Under the pieces are notes generated by a model, which was given only the letters and a program-made list of their open reading frames with translations, made no database searches and was not told the DNA's origin. 64,000 nucleotides of DNA from the NCBI GenBank assembly GCA_963855995.1, contig OY979726.1:3749501-3813500 (forward strand), given 5' to 3'. The stretch is from Muricea muricata. Its lineage: Eukaryota > Cnidaria > Anthozoa > Malacalcyonacea > Plexauridae. Shown piece after piece: positions 15,001-26,411 of the stretch (position 1 is its first letter; each line of letters opens with the position of its first letter). A program made the translations under genes and the position numbers.

Positions 15001-17952
15001 ATTACACCCCCATCAACTTACAGAAAGGTCGGGTAAATTTAAAGTGCTCGGTAATTAAAAACAGTCCACACACTTGAGTGTATGTATATGCGCTTGACCT
15101 TCAAATGAGCTCATGACATCTCGCGCACAACTTCAAATACGCCGCTGCTTACTGTAAAGGGAATAATAAACCTACGCTTCTGTCATTATCAACAAAACTC
15201 TCATATTAGTTAAATAGCTGACCTCAAATGTGGTCGGCAAAAGGTGCTAAGACTGGCTTCCAGACCTGTAAATAAACGTTTCGTAGTACGAACACCTAGC
15301 TATGTTGAAATTAATGATAGTTTATGCACGATGCGCTTTTCCAGTTTACAATGAGGAAAAGAGAAGCAGACAGCTACCTGGGTTAGAGCAGCGGAAACAT
15401 TTGTACCCAGGGTTAAACAAATAATTTGCATAGGCCTGTCTTCATAGGGGGTGGGATTCGATAAAAAGAGAGAGACAATGAAAATTATGAGAGAAACAAT
15501 TTATGAGATTATTACATAAAATGTATGTTGTTGACATTCACAATCGCAACCCCCCTCCCCGAAGGAGTATGGCTTTCTGCAAAGAATATGCCTAGTTGCA
15601 TTGTAAAAGCTCTATTTGTCTAAACTGTGGTCTAGAGGAACAATGCATGGATTACTACTTGTCGAAGATATCTTACAAATTCCTAACGACTTATAACTTA
15701 GCCTCAGTTACACGATACTGAATTAGATCAACTTAAGACGCTTTTCAGTCTTGTTTGCTCTTAAAACATTTTGTATTTGTATTTTTTGTTTGATTTCGCT
15801 CTATTTTCACAATTTTAGTATTCTGGTAACCGCATAACTAGGTTTCACCTATGGGCAAAAATTCTGGCTGTCTCTAACTATTTCATCCAGCTAGGCAAGC
15901 TAGGTAACACCATAGTCTGGTCTCTGGAAACAAAGCAAGCTTGCGTCAGGCTTTTGTTTTAAGTTTTGAAACTTGAGACAGGATTTCTACACGAAGAGAT
16001 ACGTTTTAGAGATGCGACAACCTGGCTAGCTTATAGCACAATACCGGAAATCAAGCCCTTTGCCTTTAGGGCAGAAATCCCACCAACATTTTTTGCCAAC
16101 GCTCGTAATTAGATCTGAAATGTGCACAGTTTAATTTCGATATTTTCAAAGAACGTCCAATGTAGGATGTCAATAAATCCTAGCGCAACTTTCTTTGTTA
16201 ATTCCTTATCGTTGATTACATAGGGTAGATTGCCAGACAGGGTACATATTCTTACCTATTTTTACCACCGAAAATATAAGTAGATAAAGAGTAAATAAAT
16301 ATGTATTACAAATGAATCAACCCTTCATGTTCAAAGGCTTATACTATGAAAGATTTTTGTGATCTTAGTAGGAATTTTGTCATAGATAATCTTAATTTTG
16401 AAGAATTGACATGGAATGCAAGCGGTTCAGTGTTCGAGTTAAATCCTCAAAACTGACATTTCTCGAAAAACGTCAATAAGTCAATAGTTTACACATGCAA
16501 AATTCCTACTGTGAATGTGACCACAAAAACTTTGATAGGAATAAAGCCGGACTTGATTGTGGCAAGCTCGTTGCTAGAGCTCATTTGCATAAAACGCGAA
16601 ATAACAAAACTAGTACAGAATTGCAATAACCACAACCAAATCGCCACCAACCTGGTTTGATGCACTTGCAGATCTCGTTTTAATTCCATCACTTGCTCGC
16701 ACATTTTTGTATGCAGCTCATTCTCGCTTATCCTTTGGTTCTCCAGATCTTGCTTTTGCTTTGCAACGCGTGACTTCACCTTGTCCATGTCACGCAACTT
16801 CGCTTCCTTAGCACGGAGGGCGCCTCGCAGCTCCTCGATCTGTTTCTCATACTGCTGTTTCAACCACTGGCTCTGATTCTTGCCGTCTTTCTCCACATCT
16901 CGGACGCGTTCGTCGCTCTTTGTCAATTTCGTTTCAAGGTCATTGGTCTGCGCTCTCAAAATATCGATGCATTCCTTGTCATTCTTGCGCAAATCTTCGA
17001 GTAGACGCACTTTCTCCTGTGCCGTCTTGTTCGTTTCCTCGAGCTGTTCGATTTGACGCACACAGCTCTCGAGAGTTTTCTCCAAAGTGAATATTTTCGT
17101 CGCATCCCCCGGTTGTTGCTCGAGCTTTATTTGTTTATTTTCGCATTCTAAGCGCTCAATAGTGCGCTCTAGCGACCTTATCTTCTCGTCCTTGCTGTCA
17201 ATAACAGATTGCATCGGCCCGTTGATCAATGAAAGCATGACCTCGAGACCGAGATGATTGCCACCAGCTACTACGCTTGTCCCGTCCTCATTACACTTGT
17301 TATTGTTCACTCTCCTCGCCAAATTTGGCATGCTAGAAATTCCCTTGTACGTCTTAAGGGACGTTACATCACCGCTACACTCCAAACAAGTGCCGTTGTT
17401 AGACAAAGCTTCAAACACTTCTGAACACTCGCTATCAGTTCCTGAGCTCGTGCATGTTTCGCTCGCACCATACTCGAAATTACGTACGTTCCCACACGAC
17501 GTTGAACGAGTCAAACATCGTTGTCCAACTTTTTTCTCCCCAACAACACTTCGGCTCCGAGATTTTGTGCCCTTTTTCCCACGATATCCCAGTTCCTTTC
17601 CCGCAGCGCGAAGTTTCTCGCCCGCTCGGAATTCCCCCGAACAATTCGAGCAATTTATACAGGATTCTTGTGCGGAATTTATGCAGGATTCTTGCGCGTC
17701 GCTCGAAAATAAATCCGACGCGCTTCTCGTGCGATAGTCTAACGTATTTCTTGCCGCTTGTTTCGTCGAAGGCGCGCTCTCTTGACGCATTATCTCGACG
17801 CAATTGTTCGCGGCCGAATGCTTATGCTCCCTTAAGTTGCGTCTCGGGCTAACGTGATGATTGTTTGACATATTCGTGATTCTACATTGCCGACAATTAC
17901 CTAGATGTGTGTACTTTCCCATTTTGTATGATTGTGGTGGCGATTCCTCCAT
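3033..17952 (-). CDS. Six-exon coiled-coil protein, 768 residues, family not recognised
   Basis: Exons on the minus strand: 17952-16652, 14443-14112, 13057-12714, 4934-4906, 4802-4713 and 3243-3033. Lengths are 1301, 332, 344, 29, 90 and 211 nt. Every phase matches (2, 1, 0, 2, 2) and the total is 2307 nt including the stop, so the model closes exactly. The start is the ATG at 17952, two codons after an in-frame TAG; a second ATG follows at codon 11. The N-terminal ~240 residues are Ser/Cys/Asn-rich, with a CRQC pair and an internal duplication of AQESCIN. From about 245 to 530 is heptad-rich Glu/Lys/Leu/Gln coiled coil, for example IRSLERTIERLECENKQIK. The tail has a poly-Ser patch (SSASSSASSS) and basic RQSS-type sites. 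A scaffold or cytoskeletal role is inference. Exon 2 could instead end at 14091, also phase 1. Introns contain two satellite arrays (4995-5240, 13440-14040) and several MITEs. Confidence 0.85.
4168..4504. mobile_element. Hairpin MITE in the last intron of the coiled-coil gene
   Basis: CCATAGATATCTCATATACA (from ~4171) is matched inverted by ...GTATATGAGATATCTATGG ending ~4504. Pairing extends about 34 bp on each side. An inner GGTCGTTCCCAC/GTGGGAACGACC pair lies at ~4238 and ~4391. Confidence 0.65.
4906..4934 (-). CDS. 29-nt micro-exon of the coiled-coil gene
   Basis: The minus strand reads a pyrimidine-rich acceptor (TTTTTTTCAG), then 29 nt, then a GTAAAT donor. It starts in phase 0 and ends in phase 2, matching exon 3 upstream (phase 0) and the next exon at 4802 (completing an AGG codon). 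It encodes AGLAFTGDK plus two bases. Without it, exon 3 (phase 0) would not join exon 4802-4713 in frame. It lies at the end of a 7.8-kb intron, so it is easily missed by ORF-based annotation. Confidence 0.75.
4995..5240. repeat. (TGGTR)n pentanucleotide array in the coiled-coil gene intron
   Basis: TGGTG and TGGTA units alternate for about 245 bp on the plus strand, so the transcript would carry ACCAY repeats. It begins about 60 bp upstream (in transcript sense) of the micro-exon acceptor. Confidence 0.95.
7358..7672. mobile_element. MITE-like repeat with TGTTACACTGT ends
   Basis: TGTTACACTGTACAATTAAC near 7365 is matched inverted by GTTGCACAGTGTAACATC near 7655. The motifs CAACTTGTCTCGCAA and TTGCGAGACAAGTTGCAA recur inside, and CACAGTGTAACATCC also occurs near 7531, so two copies may be nested. 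Confidence 0.55.
10670..10826 (-). mobile_element. tRNA-derived SINE
   Basis: The minus-strand head (10826-10746) has a pol III A box, TAGCCCAGTTGG, and a B box, GATTCAATTCC. It is followed by a body starting GTGGTCAGGCATATTTTT. The anticodon region is A/T-rich and does not fold as a tRNA, so this is a SINE head rather than a gene. A degenerate body copy in the opposite direction lies at 10905-10985. Confidence 0.75.
10905..10985 (+). mobile_element. Degenerate SINE body, opposite orientation
   Basis: CCCACCGTGATTAGGCATAT matches the body start of the SINE at 10670-10826. The head region is not recognisable. Confidence 0.5.
13440..14040. repeat. GGAAT-type satellite with a 31-bp higher-order unit
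   Basis: Degenerate GAATG/GGAAT/GAAAT pentamers run for ~600 bp. Between 13739 and 13865 four copies of a 31-bp unit (GAAATGGAATAGAATGTAGT and so on) are nearly identical. It resembles GGAAT satellites in sequence style only. It lies in the intron between exons 2 and 3 of the coiled-coil gene. Confidence 0.9.
14450..16640. other. First intron of the coiled-coil gene
   Basis: No exon, repeat array or element end was recognised. Confidence 0.5.
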
Positions 17953-18539
17953 CGACTAGCCGCGGCCAACGGACGTTTTTCGCTTACACGAAGCCAAAAT
18001 TGCCTTCGAATTCTTTCAAATTCCGACTCAGCAATACCCAGTCTTTTAACCACAGGTTGTCTGAGGTTTGCATTTGCTGCGCTTTCACTGAACTGCGCGC
18101 TTGTCTCTTGGCAATTGACGCCTGTTGAACAACTCGGCTATTGTAAATACTTTGTTTCGTTTGGTAATTGCATTAGCATTTGATGCGCACGATAGCAGCG
18201 TGAAGCAGGCGCTTTCATTGGCCAAGTCCGAAATGTGATCAGCGAGGAGACGATGTACGCAATCTGATAGGCCAGACGGCAAACAATTTCGCAGCGGAGG
18301 TTAAGAATGCGTTCTGTTTTGTTTTGACAGTACGCTGATGCTTTTAATAAACGCCCAAATCGGCAAGGGATTATAATCCCACCCATAGCCCGCCTTGCCT
18401 TCACATTACACCACCCTTCTGGTCTGCCCATTTCCGAGGCGTATAACGTCCCATCCTACGCCTAAATAGGAATGGGTTTTTAATCGATTTCAAAACACTA
18501 TCTTCTGGTAAGCATTACCATTCAAGTCGTTTTCTTTTG

Positions 18540-18834
18540 TATAAAAGTTTGAGGTGGTCTTGTGGGCTGTCATCGCTTGCCTTGTTGAGTGATTCAAAAT
18601 GCCTGTTACACTTCGCTGTGACGAAAGACGATGTGGCTTTGCGCAGAGCATGGACGACTTCATGTCCTGGATTGTGCCCCAGACCGATTTCACGGCAAAC
18701 AATTCATGATCAAGGCGCCCTTTTCAAATGACGTCATTGTTCTCGGTTCTGAACATGATTTGAAGTCAGTAAACGTGGATCGTCGTGAATTTGTCAATCC
18801 TAAACGGTTGCAATTGCTACAGTACTTCTTTTGA
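18540..18834 (+). pseudogene. Two overlapping small protein-like frames with TATA-like motif
   Basis: A TATAAAAG at 18540-18547 precedes an ATG at 18599 by 52 bp. Frame a runs 36 codons (18599-18709) with CDERRCGFAQSMDDFMSWIV. Frame b begins at the overlapping ATG (18706, ATGA) and runs 42 codons to 18834 (SNDVIVLGSEHDLKSVNVD). Both read like continuous protein composition, so a one-base frameshift in an old gene or exon is the simplest view. No family was recognised. It is head-to-head with the coiled-coil gene. Confidence 0.3.
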
Positions 18835-18839
18835 TCATA

Positions 18840-21800
18840 GATTGTTTTGTGAAAGATAACCAGTTCAAACAATCCAGATAGGGAATAAATATTAGAGGGG
18901 TCCATTTATAGAGTTGTTCTATTCAGTTCTGTATCATAGTCTTTTATAATAACCTAAACATATATAGTCTCGAATGTTTATTTCTTTTAACTCATTTTCT
19001 TATACGGGAAATCGGAAATTTGAGTGCACACGTCTAATGTATTGATATCAAAAAAGGAAAAACACTTCGAACTTCATAGCAATTAAAGTGAGGCGGAAAT
19101 GATAAAAATAGGTACGCACAGCGTACATAGAAAGACATAGGAAAAATATCTGAGGAAAATGAACGTCTTGTAACCAGAGGGTGCTTACTTATCTAAAGCG
19201 TTCTTGTATAGGAGCAGTCTTGGTGGCTTTCACTACAGCAATGATCTGTGTGTTTTGTGTGAGAAAGGTCGAGTTCTGTGTTCTTAAAAAACAGTTTGAA
19301 ACTAATTGTCAAGTACAAAATTTGATTGAAAGTTAAATATGTGGAACGTGCCTGCTTTCTACCAGCTCTAACTTGGGTGCAAACATTATGAACGGAAGTC
19401 TAACATTTTTCCATCCGCTTATACTCACGTCTTACGCTTGCTTTCTAAGCCGAATCGATGCAAGCATAAACAAAACTGCTAACGTATTAAAAAACCCAGA
19501 TATAGCTGAAATCCCTTTTAATTTGCACTGGATTAGTGACCCTTGAGGCAGGATTACACCATTTTGAACCCTATCATTTTATGCACTGTTCAAGTTATCA
19601 AATTGAAATCGTGCTAAACATAACGTCCATAATTTGAAGTGCATACTTTTCAATTTACAAGCAGAGATTCGCCGTTTAGTTTCAACATCGTCGTAAATAT
19701 GTCAAAGTGACCGATGTGATAGGGTATGCACCCCGATCGACACTTAATATGACTAATTTTCATGTAACTCATAAAAAAGGTAAATCTAACAAGAGGCTAT
19801 ATTCACATCGTTGACTGTGACTTTGCTATGACAGCTGCGACAACACATCAGAGGATAAGAGCGTCCTTGTGCACAACACAAAGTGTTATTATTCTCTAAT
19901 CTCTGATTATTCAGTTCGTGAAAAAAAAAGTGACGCGAAAGAGCATGAAATATCAGCATAAGGACACGTCAATTCAGGGCTTCTACAATGCACAGACATT
20001 TCAAAATCCTTGAAAACGTCCATCACAGTCTGTAGGGCGAGAGATTATTTAATTGCCAGTGGCGTCCGAGGCCACTACTCGGGGGGGGGGGGGGTGCTTA
20101 CATGCAAACTCCGCATTATTAAATTTGCCAATTCACTGACCATATCAATAAATTTTACCGACTGAACTTTCCATCATGTCGTCCGTTTACTTTGGTTTTG
20201 CTAACGGATCTCCCAAAACTGGTAATGTCGCATATCCTCCGCTCGGTACGCTCCTGTTAATTGCATACATTACCATACAAATATCGTTTGTCTCCATTTT
20301 TCCTTTAATCCTCACCTCCCATGAGGACCACCCCTTCGAAAAAAATTGCCCTCGTATCGCCATGTCAAGCAGTCACTCTATGCTAAAGGGCATTAAAATA
20401 ATGGACGCTTTATCACCAAATTTTCAGGATTAACCATAGTAGCCCAGCAAGATGTAGTGTATAATGTATTAACATATACATAAACCTCTTGGTGGGCTAT
20501 GGAATAACGTCCCGACAAAGTGCTGCCTAACTGTCTGCATTATTCAAGTTATGTCATGGTTGCCATTGAGCGACTGTCAGAAGGTTTTCGAATTCGTTTT
20601 ACATGACACTTCAGATGCAATAAATTTTGTTTTATTAAAGTCGTAATGAAATTACGACTTGCTCTCGGAAACTGTGCTGAAAGAAAATCCTAATAATTCG
20701 ATCAAGGTGTGGAGTGAGTTGACTACGAGGAAAAAACGACAATATTATACACAGCAGTGCAGATATGCGAAAGAGCGTTCGCTTTCTGGTAGTACATTTG
20801 CAGGATGTTTAGCTCTCGAGTTTGACATGCTTGTAGTAAGCAATAGATAAAGCGTGGGGGACCGATCTGTACTTGAATTAAATCAGATGCATACAGACCG
20901 GATGCGAATGCTTTATCGCACTTGTGAAATGGACGAAAACGTTTGTATTCTTTCGTATTCTGAAATAAATTAATGATGTTAGCACAGTATAGGGATAAAC
21001 AGTAAGGCTCACCACTCAGCAGTGCAACTTGTCCTCCTATTTTTATGCAATTCACTGGCCAGAGTATTTGCGGAACAGACTGTTCAGCGATCCTATTGGC
21101 CAGAAAAGGCAATTGACTGGCTAGAACCTGCATAATGAACATACGTAATGCGACATGCGTGGTGACACAAACTTTAAAAGTTCTTTAAAAGGGCCTTATG
21201 TTTATTTTCTATTATATGATTTGTGTTAGAAAATCAAGCTTATATAAATTTATCTAAATAAGGGCGAATTCACAAATATTGATACATTCATTTTGTGTTT
21301 TTCATGAATTATTATTGATTTCGCAATGAATATTAGATATTTTCTAAAATTGAACATTAAGTTCTTATTTACATTGAAATTATTACTAACGGACGAACGA
21401 ACGATCGAAACTAATTTCTTTACTTCGTTTGCTTGCACGCCTCGTGACTCCACACTCGTAAGGAAATATTTTAAATTTTTCTCAGCGCATCTTCTGACGG
21501 CCGAGAAGTCTTAAGTTGTCAGTGCGCACGTCCATTTCATTATGATGCATTGCTATTTAATAGATTTGAAGTGTCATAAAAACCCACTTTCTCTGGCAAT
21601 TAGCTAGAGTAAGAGAGAAAAGTAAAAAAACCCATCTGAAAGTCGCCACTGTCTGTCTTCAAGTTTCCGAGTGCCGTATCAATATGCTAAATAATCAGCT
21701 AATGTCTGTCAAAATTCGATCTTTGAAATGTGGGTGGGGGGACGTAATAGAGTTCGCTTATTTTAGATTCATAACGCATGTCACTGTATTCCGTAATTGA

Positions 21801-21940
21801 AATTAAAACTTCAAACTATGATGTACAAACGTGGAATAAAATTATAAAAAACTTTTGCCCGGCGCTCTTTTATTATTCCACTTACAGTAATAGACTGCGG
21901 TGTTTGAGATGTGCTTGCTGACAACTTAAGACCGTTTTGC
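18840..21940. other. Intergenic, mostly featureless
   Basis: Holds a G-run at 20083-20095 and the dispersed repeat at 21010. Short open frames here do not resemble protein. Confidence 0.5.
21010..21190 (+). repeat. Dispersed repeat, copy 1
   Basis: CCTGCATAATGAACATACGT and AATGCGACATGCGTGG are shared with 37985-38170. A shorter relative lies at 3370-3445 (CCTGCATAATAAACATGCGC). All three include GGCCAGAA-type text 20-60 bp upstream and a TTTATTTTCTATTCT-type stretch downstream. Confidence 0.65.
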
Positions 21941-21946
21941 TAGCTA

Positions 21947-22217
21947 CAGTGTGTCCCAAGAAAAAGGCTACTCTTTGAAATCAAGCGCCAGCGTCGAGCG
22001 TTCCAATTTGTTTTAACTCTCTAAAGTAATGGCACAAGAATGCGAAATTCTCGGCTACACAGAGATTTTTTATGCTTACGTTGCAAGTTAATTGCATTTG
22101 TTCTGCCAAAATAACACGGAAAGGGGCCGGGTTCTTTAGGGAATTAAAACATTCAAATTCGAACGTGTGGCGCTAACCTTTGGCATCAAACGGTAGTCTT
22201 TTTTCTGGGACACACTG
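21947..22217. mobile_element. TA-flanked MITE with CAGTGTGTCCC ends
   Basis: CAGTGTGTCCCAAGAAAAAG at the left, preceded by TA, and its inverted counterpart TTTTTTCTGGGACACACTG at the right. This is a mariner-type pattern; the interior is not palindromic. Confidence 0.65.
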
Positions 22218-22581
22218 TGATTATGTTTTGTTCATGGCTGACAACTTTAATTTTCAGAAGTGACCAAAGCTAGTGTATCAAAAAAAAAAGGTAATCGTAG
22301 TTTGGAGTGCTATAAAGCGGTTGATATTCCACAAAGAGAAATAATTTTTTCTCAGTTCGAAAGACCATGCTTTTAGCTTTTGAATACCACCGTTATTGTT
22401 AAATTTGAAGCGAAATTGACCTAATACGAATCAGATAAAAATTGCTTGTCGAAATCGCATCTTTTCACCGTTTTGGGAATTAAAATTCACAAATTTTTTA
22501 GCTTAGGTGGCACTTTTGGTTGAATAAAAACAGCTTGTAAAATACAACACTTATTTGGCTATTCAAGGCTAGGACATATTT

Positions 22582-22607
22582 AAGTTTCCAGGTTAAATTC
22601 CTGGAGC
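22582..22607 (+). repeat. tRNA-T-arm-like motif, copy a (degenerate)
   Basis: AGTTTCCAGGTTAAATTCCTGG keeps the CCAGG/CCTGG stem, but the loop is TTAAATT. It stands about 50 bp left of foldback copy 1, and TATACCTAAGTG follows on the far side. Foldback copy 1 therefore probably landed in an older member of this family. Confidence 0.55.
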
Positions 22608-22653
22608 AAAAAAGATGTGCACTGACTGATACATAATAACTAAACTAGATATA

Positions 22654-24240
22654 CAGTGCGACTCACGATATTACTTGTATGAGATATTTATGCCGTATGT
22701 ATTCAAAATGAGCATTGCTATTCATTAAAACTTACGAACATCAAAACAAAGTTGTGAGAAGATCTTTACGATGTTGATATTTGATGTTAGTCACATGACT
22801 GAAAAAATATGGCGCTGTTCCATATTTCAGGCGGACCACGCTATTAGTTTTAAAAATATGATAACACGATAAGACGTCGTTTTTAACTTAATTGGAAGTG
22901 GAAACGAGATTCTTTAACCAAAAACAGCATAGGTAACAATAAGAGAATGTTTTAGCTACAAAATAAACGAACTTGGTGTCATAGTTGAAGGATTTTTCAA
23001 AGATTATGTGGAACGGTGGAAAAGAGGGATTCTGAATTTCTAAAATGGATAAGAGTGGGAGGTATTAGGCGTTTGAAGGAGAACTGTTCGTAAATTATCA
23101 TGATCAACGTCTATCAACATTTTGAGAAAGTTTGCTTTGCCATATATCTTCAAAACTAGCAATGATGGATTCCTGGTAAGCAATAATAATTCTAAAAGTA
23201 CCTCCACTGGTGTCGTGGAATGAACGTTTGGCACTGGATTGAGGCAAAAATATGCTTGAGAGCACAACAGAAGTTTGTCCTTTTGACGGCCAGACGAAAT
23301 CAGCATGATAAAGCTTGGAAAATGCATGCATGGGTTAGACTATTGATATTCAATGATGGTATGTGACCAGCGAGGCTAAGGAGTCAACAAAAAAGTTCTA
23401 AAGTAAAGGAGTTCTGCTGGTAACAGCGGAAATAGGGATCAGAGATCTCTTTTGCACATTTAGGCACATATGAAGACATGTTGGTTGCTAATAAACGGAT
23501 GTAAATGATCGTTCTACCACTTCTTTGGCAGGTACCTAAAACCTTTCATCAGAAGTTCCTTTTCCAGCATTAGGGAATTATTATGTTGATCTCGACTTGT
23601 CTGTCTTGTCGGTTTCGACCTGTTGTGCCCTCAAGCATTTTTTTACCTCAATCCAGTGCCATGCGTTTATTCCACAACACCAGTGGAGGTACTTTTAGAA
23701 TTATTATTGCTTACCAGGAATCCATCATTGCTAGTTTTGAAGATATATGGCAAAGCAAACTTTCTCAAAATGTTGATAGACGTTGATCATGATAATTTAC
23801 GAACAGTTCTCCTTCAAACGCCTAATACCTCCCATTCTTATCCATTTTAGAAGTCCAGAATACCTCTTTTCCACCGTTCCACGTCATCTTTGAAAAACCC
23901 TTCAACTATGACACCAAGTTAGTTTATTTTCTAGCTAAAACAATCTCTTGATGTTACCTATGCTGTTTTTGCTCAAAGAATCTCGTTTCCACTTCCAATT
24001 AAGTTAAGAACGACGTCCTGTCGTGTTATCATATTTTTAAAACTAATAGCGTGGTCCGCCTCAAATATGGAACAACGCCATATTTTTTCAGTCATGTGAC
24101 TAACATCAACAAAATATCAACATGGTAAAGATCTTCTCACAACTTTGTTTTGATGTTCGTAAGTTTTAATGAATAACAACGCTCATTTTGAATACGTACG
24201 GCATAAATATCTCATACAAGTAATGTCGTGAGTCGCAGTG
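22654..24240. mobile_element. Foldback element copy 1 (TA-flanked, ~610-bp inverted arms)
   Basis: The left end reads CAGTGCGACTCACGATATTA and the right end, reverse-complemented, reads CACTGCGACTCACGACATTA. Arms of about 610 bp (22654-~23268 and ~23632-24240) are highly similar, with a ~360-bp non-palindromic spacer. TATA flanks both ends. The TA target and CAGTG start resemble Tc1/mariner-type termini; family membership is inference. Both arms hold the same open frame (for example LKMLIDVDHDNLRTVLLQ), which is not recognised and may be chance. Confidence 0.85.
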
Positions 24241-24674
24241 TATATGTTACCAAAGTATACCTAAGTGTATAGTCAATAAACTATGGTCTACTGATATGCC
24301 AGTAAGGTTACAGGTGTGACAATCCCATGTAATGACTGCAATTTATCGAATAATACCGTTGGCCATAGTGACTATCTATCAAATAATTACTTGATCTTCT
24401 CTGATGCTTATTGCAAGTGTCGGTGGTGCAACGAAACGCACATAAATACTTAGGATCTTTCACTGCTTGAAACTATATAAACAGCTTTCGATGTTGGGAT
24501 CGATAGCCCGGCCTTCGTCGGGCAGTTAGTATTTACTTTATTGATCCATTACTATATTTTCTACCTTCTATATGTTTTGTTATGTTACGCCTGTAACCGC
24601 GGTATTACTATATTTTCCACTATGTTTTGTTTTATCACGCCTGTAACCATATTACTTCGAAGTTCTTAAAAAAA

Positions 24675-24737
24675 GGCCCTGGAGGGTACCTAATTAGAGT
24701 GGACCTAATTAGGTTTCCAGGTTCAATTCCTGGAGCC
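24675..24737 (+). repeat. tRNA-T-arm-like terminal motif, copy b
   Basis: After an A-run the motif reads GGCCCTGGAGGG, a hairpin CCTAATTAG-AGTGGA-CTAATTAGG, then CCAGG-TTCAATT-CCTGG. The last part is a perfect 5-bp stem with a 7-nt TTCAATT loop, matching a tRNA T arm and a pol III B box. The 5' and 3' ends do not form an acceptor stem, so it is not a tRNA gene. Confidence 0.8.
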
Positions 24738-25249
24738 ATAAAAATGAAGATGTGTGCTACCTGATATACACAAACTATACTTAGTGTAGTTAGTAGAGGT
24801 AAGTATACTAAATTTAAAATAATAGTAGGTACATATGGTTTCTGTTAGGTAGATAAGTCTATCTGACATGCTAAGAAGGTGACTCTAATCTACTATGGTT
24901 AGTATACTGGAGTTAACTTAGCTGACTAAGGTAATTCTAGTCTACTTTAGTGGTAGACTAGAGTTACGTTTGTTAACTAAGGTAAAGTTACCGTTACTCT
25001 ACCTTATTTAACTAACGTAATTCTAGTCTAGCACTAGTACTAAGGAAGACTAGAGTTACCTTAGTCAACTAAGCATAGTAGACTAGAGTTACCTTCTGAG
25101 CATGTCAGATAGACTTACCTACCTAACAGTAACCGTAATAACTAGATTGTTGTGAGAACTATAAAGTTGTGAAATTCAATGGGGTGGTAAGGGTGGCGGG
25201 GTGGTTAGTGGGATTAGTTTGAACTGTAAGTACCTACATAGTACTATTT

Positions 25250-25560
25250 ATATTTAGTATACTCGTATACTAACCTTAGTATAGCTGTATACTAACCTTA
25301 GTACATTTAGTATACTTGTATACTAACCTTACTAACCTTAGTATAAGTACCTACATAGTACTATTTATATTTAGTATGAACTGTACTTTGAACTGTAAGT
25401 ACCTACATAGTACTATTTATATTTAGTATACTCGTATACTAACCTTAGTATAGCTGTATACTAACCTTAGTACATTTAGTATACTTGTATACTAACCTTA
25501 CTAACCTTAGTATAAGTACCTACATAGTACTATTTATATTTAGTATACTAGTATACTAAT
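25250..25560. repeat. Duplicated TAGTATAC-rich block inside the palindrome
   Basis: A ~160-bp block beginning GAACTGTAAGTACCTACATA occurs at about 25230 and again at about 25390. It is built of TATACTAACCTTAGTA units, so the left arm is longer than the right at this point. Confidence 0.75.
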
Positions 25561-26347
25561 CTTAGTAAAGTTCGAGATAAGTACTCACCTCTACCAAAGT
25601 AAAGGTTTATACCTTTACTAACTATACTACGTTTGGTAGAGGTCAGTACTTACCTCGAACTATACTAAGGTTAGTATACAAGTATACTAAATATAAATAG
25701 TACTTTGTAGGTACTTATACTAAGGTTAGTAAGGTTAGTATACAAGTATACTAAATATACTAAGGTTAGTATACAGCTATACTAAGGTTAGTATACAAGT
25801 ATACAAGTATACTAAATATAAATAGTACTATGTAGGCACTTACAGTTCAAACTAATCCCACTAACCGCCCCGCCACCCTTACCACCCCATTGAATTTCAC
25901 AACTTTATAGTTCTCACAACAATCTAGTTATTACGGTTACTGTTAGGTAGGTAAGTCTATCTGACATGCTCAGAAGGTAACTCTAGTCTACTATAGTTAG
26001 TATACTAGAGTTACCTTACTTCACTAAGGTAACTCTAGTCTACCTTAGTGGTAGACTAAAGTTACGTTAGTTAACTAAGATCGAGTCATGCTAGGTAACT
26101 CTACCTTAGTTAACTAACGTAACTCTAGTCTACCACTAAGGTAGACTAGAGTTACCTTAGTCAAGTAAGGTAACTCTAGTATACTAACTATAGTAGATTA
26201 GAGTCACCTTCTGAGCATGTCAGATAGACTTACCTACCTAACAGTAACCATATGTCCCTACTATTATTTTATTTTTAGTATACTTACTTCTACTAACTGT
26301 ACTAAGAATAGTTAGTGTATATCAGCTAGCCCACATCTTCATCTTTA

Positions 26348-26411
26348 TGGCTCCAGGAATTGAACCTGGAAACCTAATTAGGTCCACTCTAATTAGGTAC
26401 CCTCCAGGGCC
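26348..26411 (-). repeat. tRNA-T-arm-like terminal motif, copy c
   Basis: Inverted copy of the motif at 24675, closing the palindrome. The A-run, hairpin and T-arm parts are all intact. Confidence 0.8.

Noticed and set aside
17258..17852. Three plus-strand frames of 63-159 codons and a shifted minus-strand frame
   Set aside because: They are shadows of the first coiled-coil exon, whose frame is continuous, phase-matched and has coiled-coil composition.
20723..21142. 139-codon minus-strand frame
   Set aside because: Composition is not protein-like, it crosses the dispersed repeat at 21010, and one or two such frames are expected by chance at this AT content.
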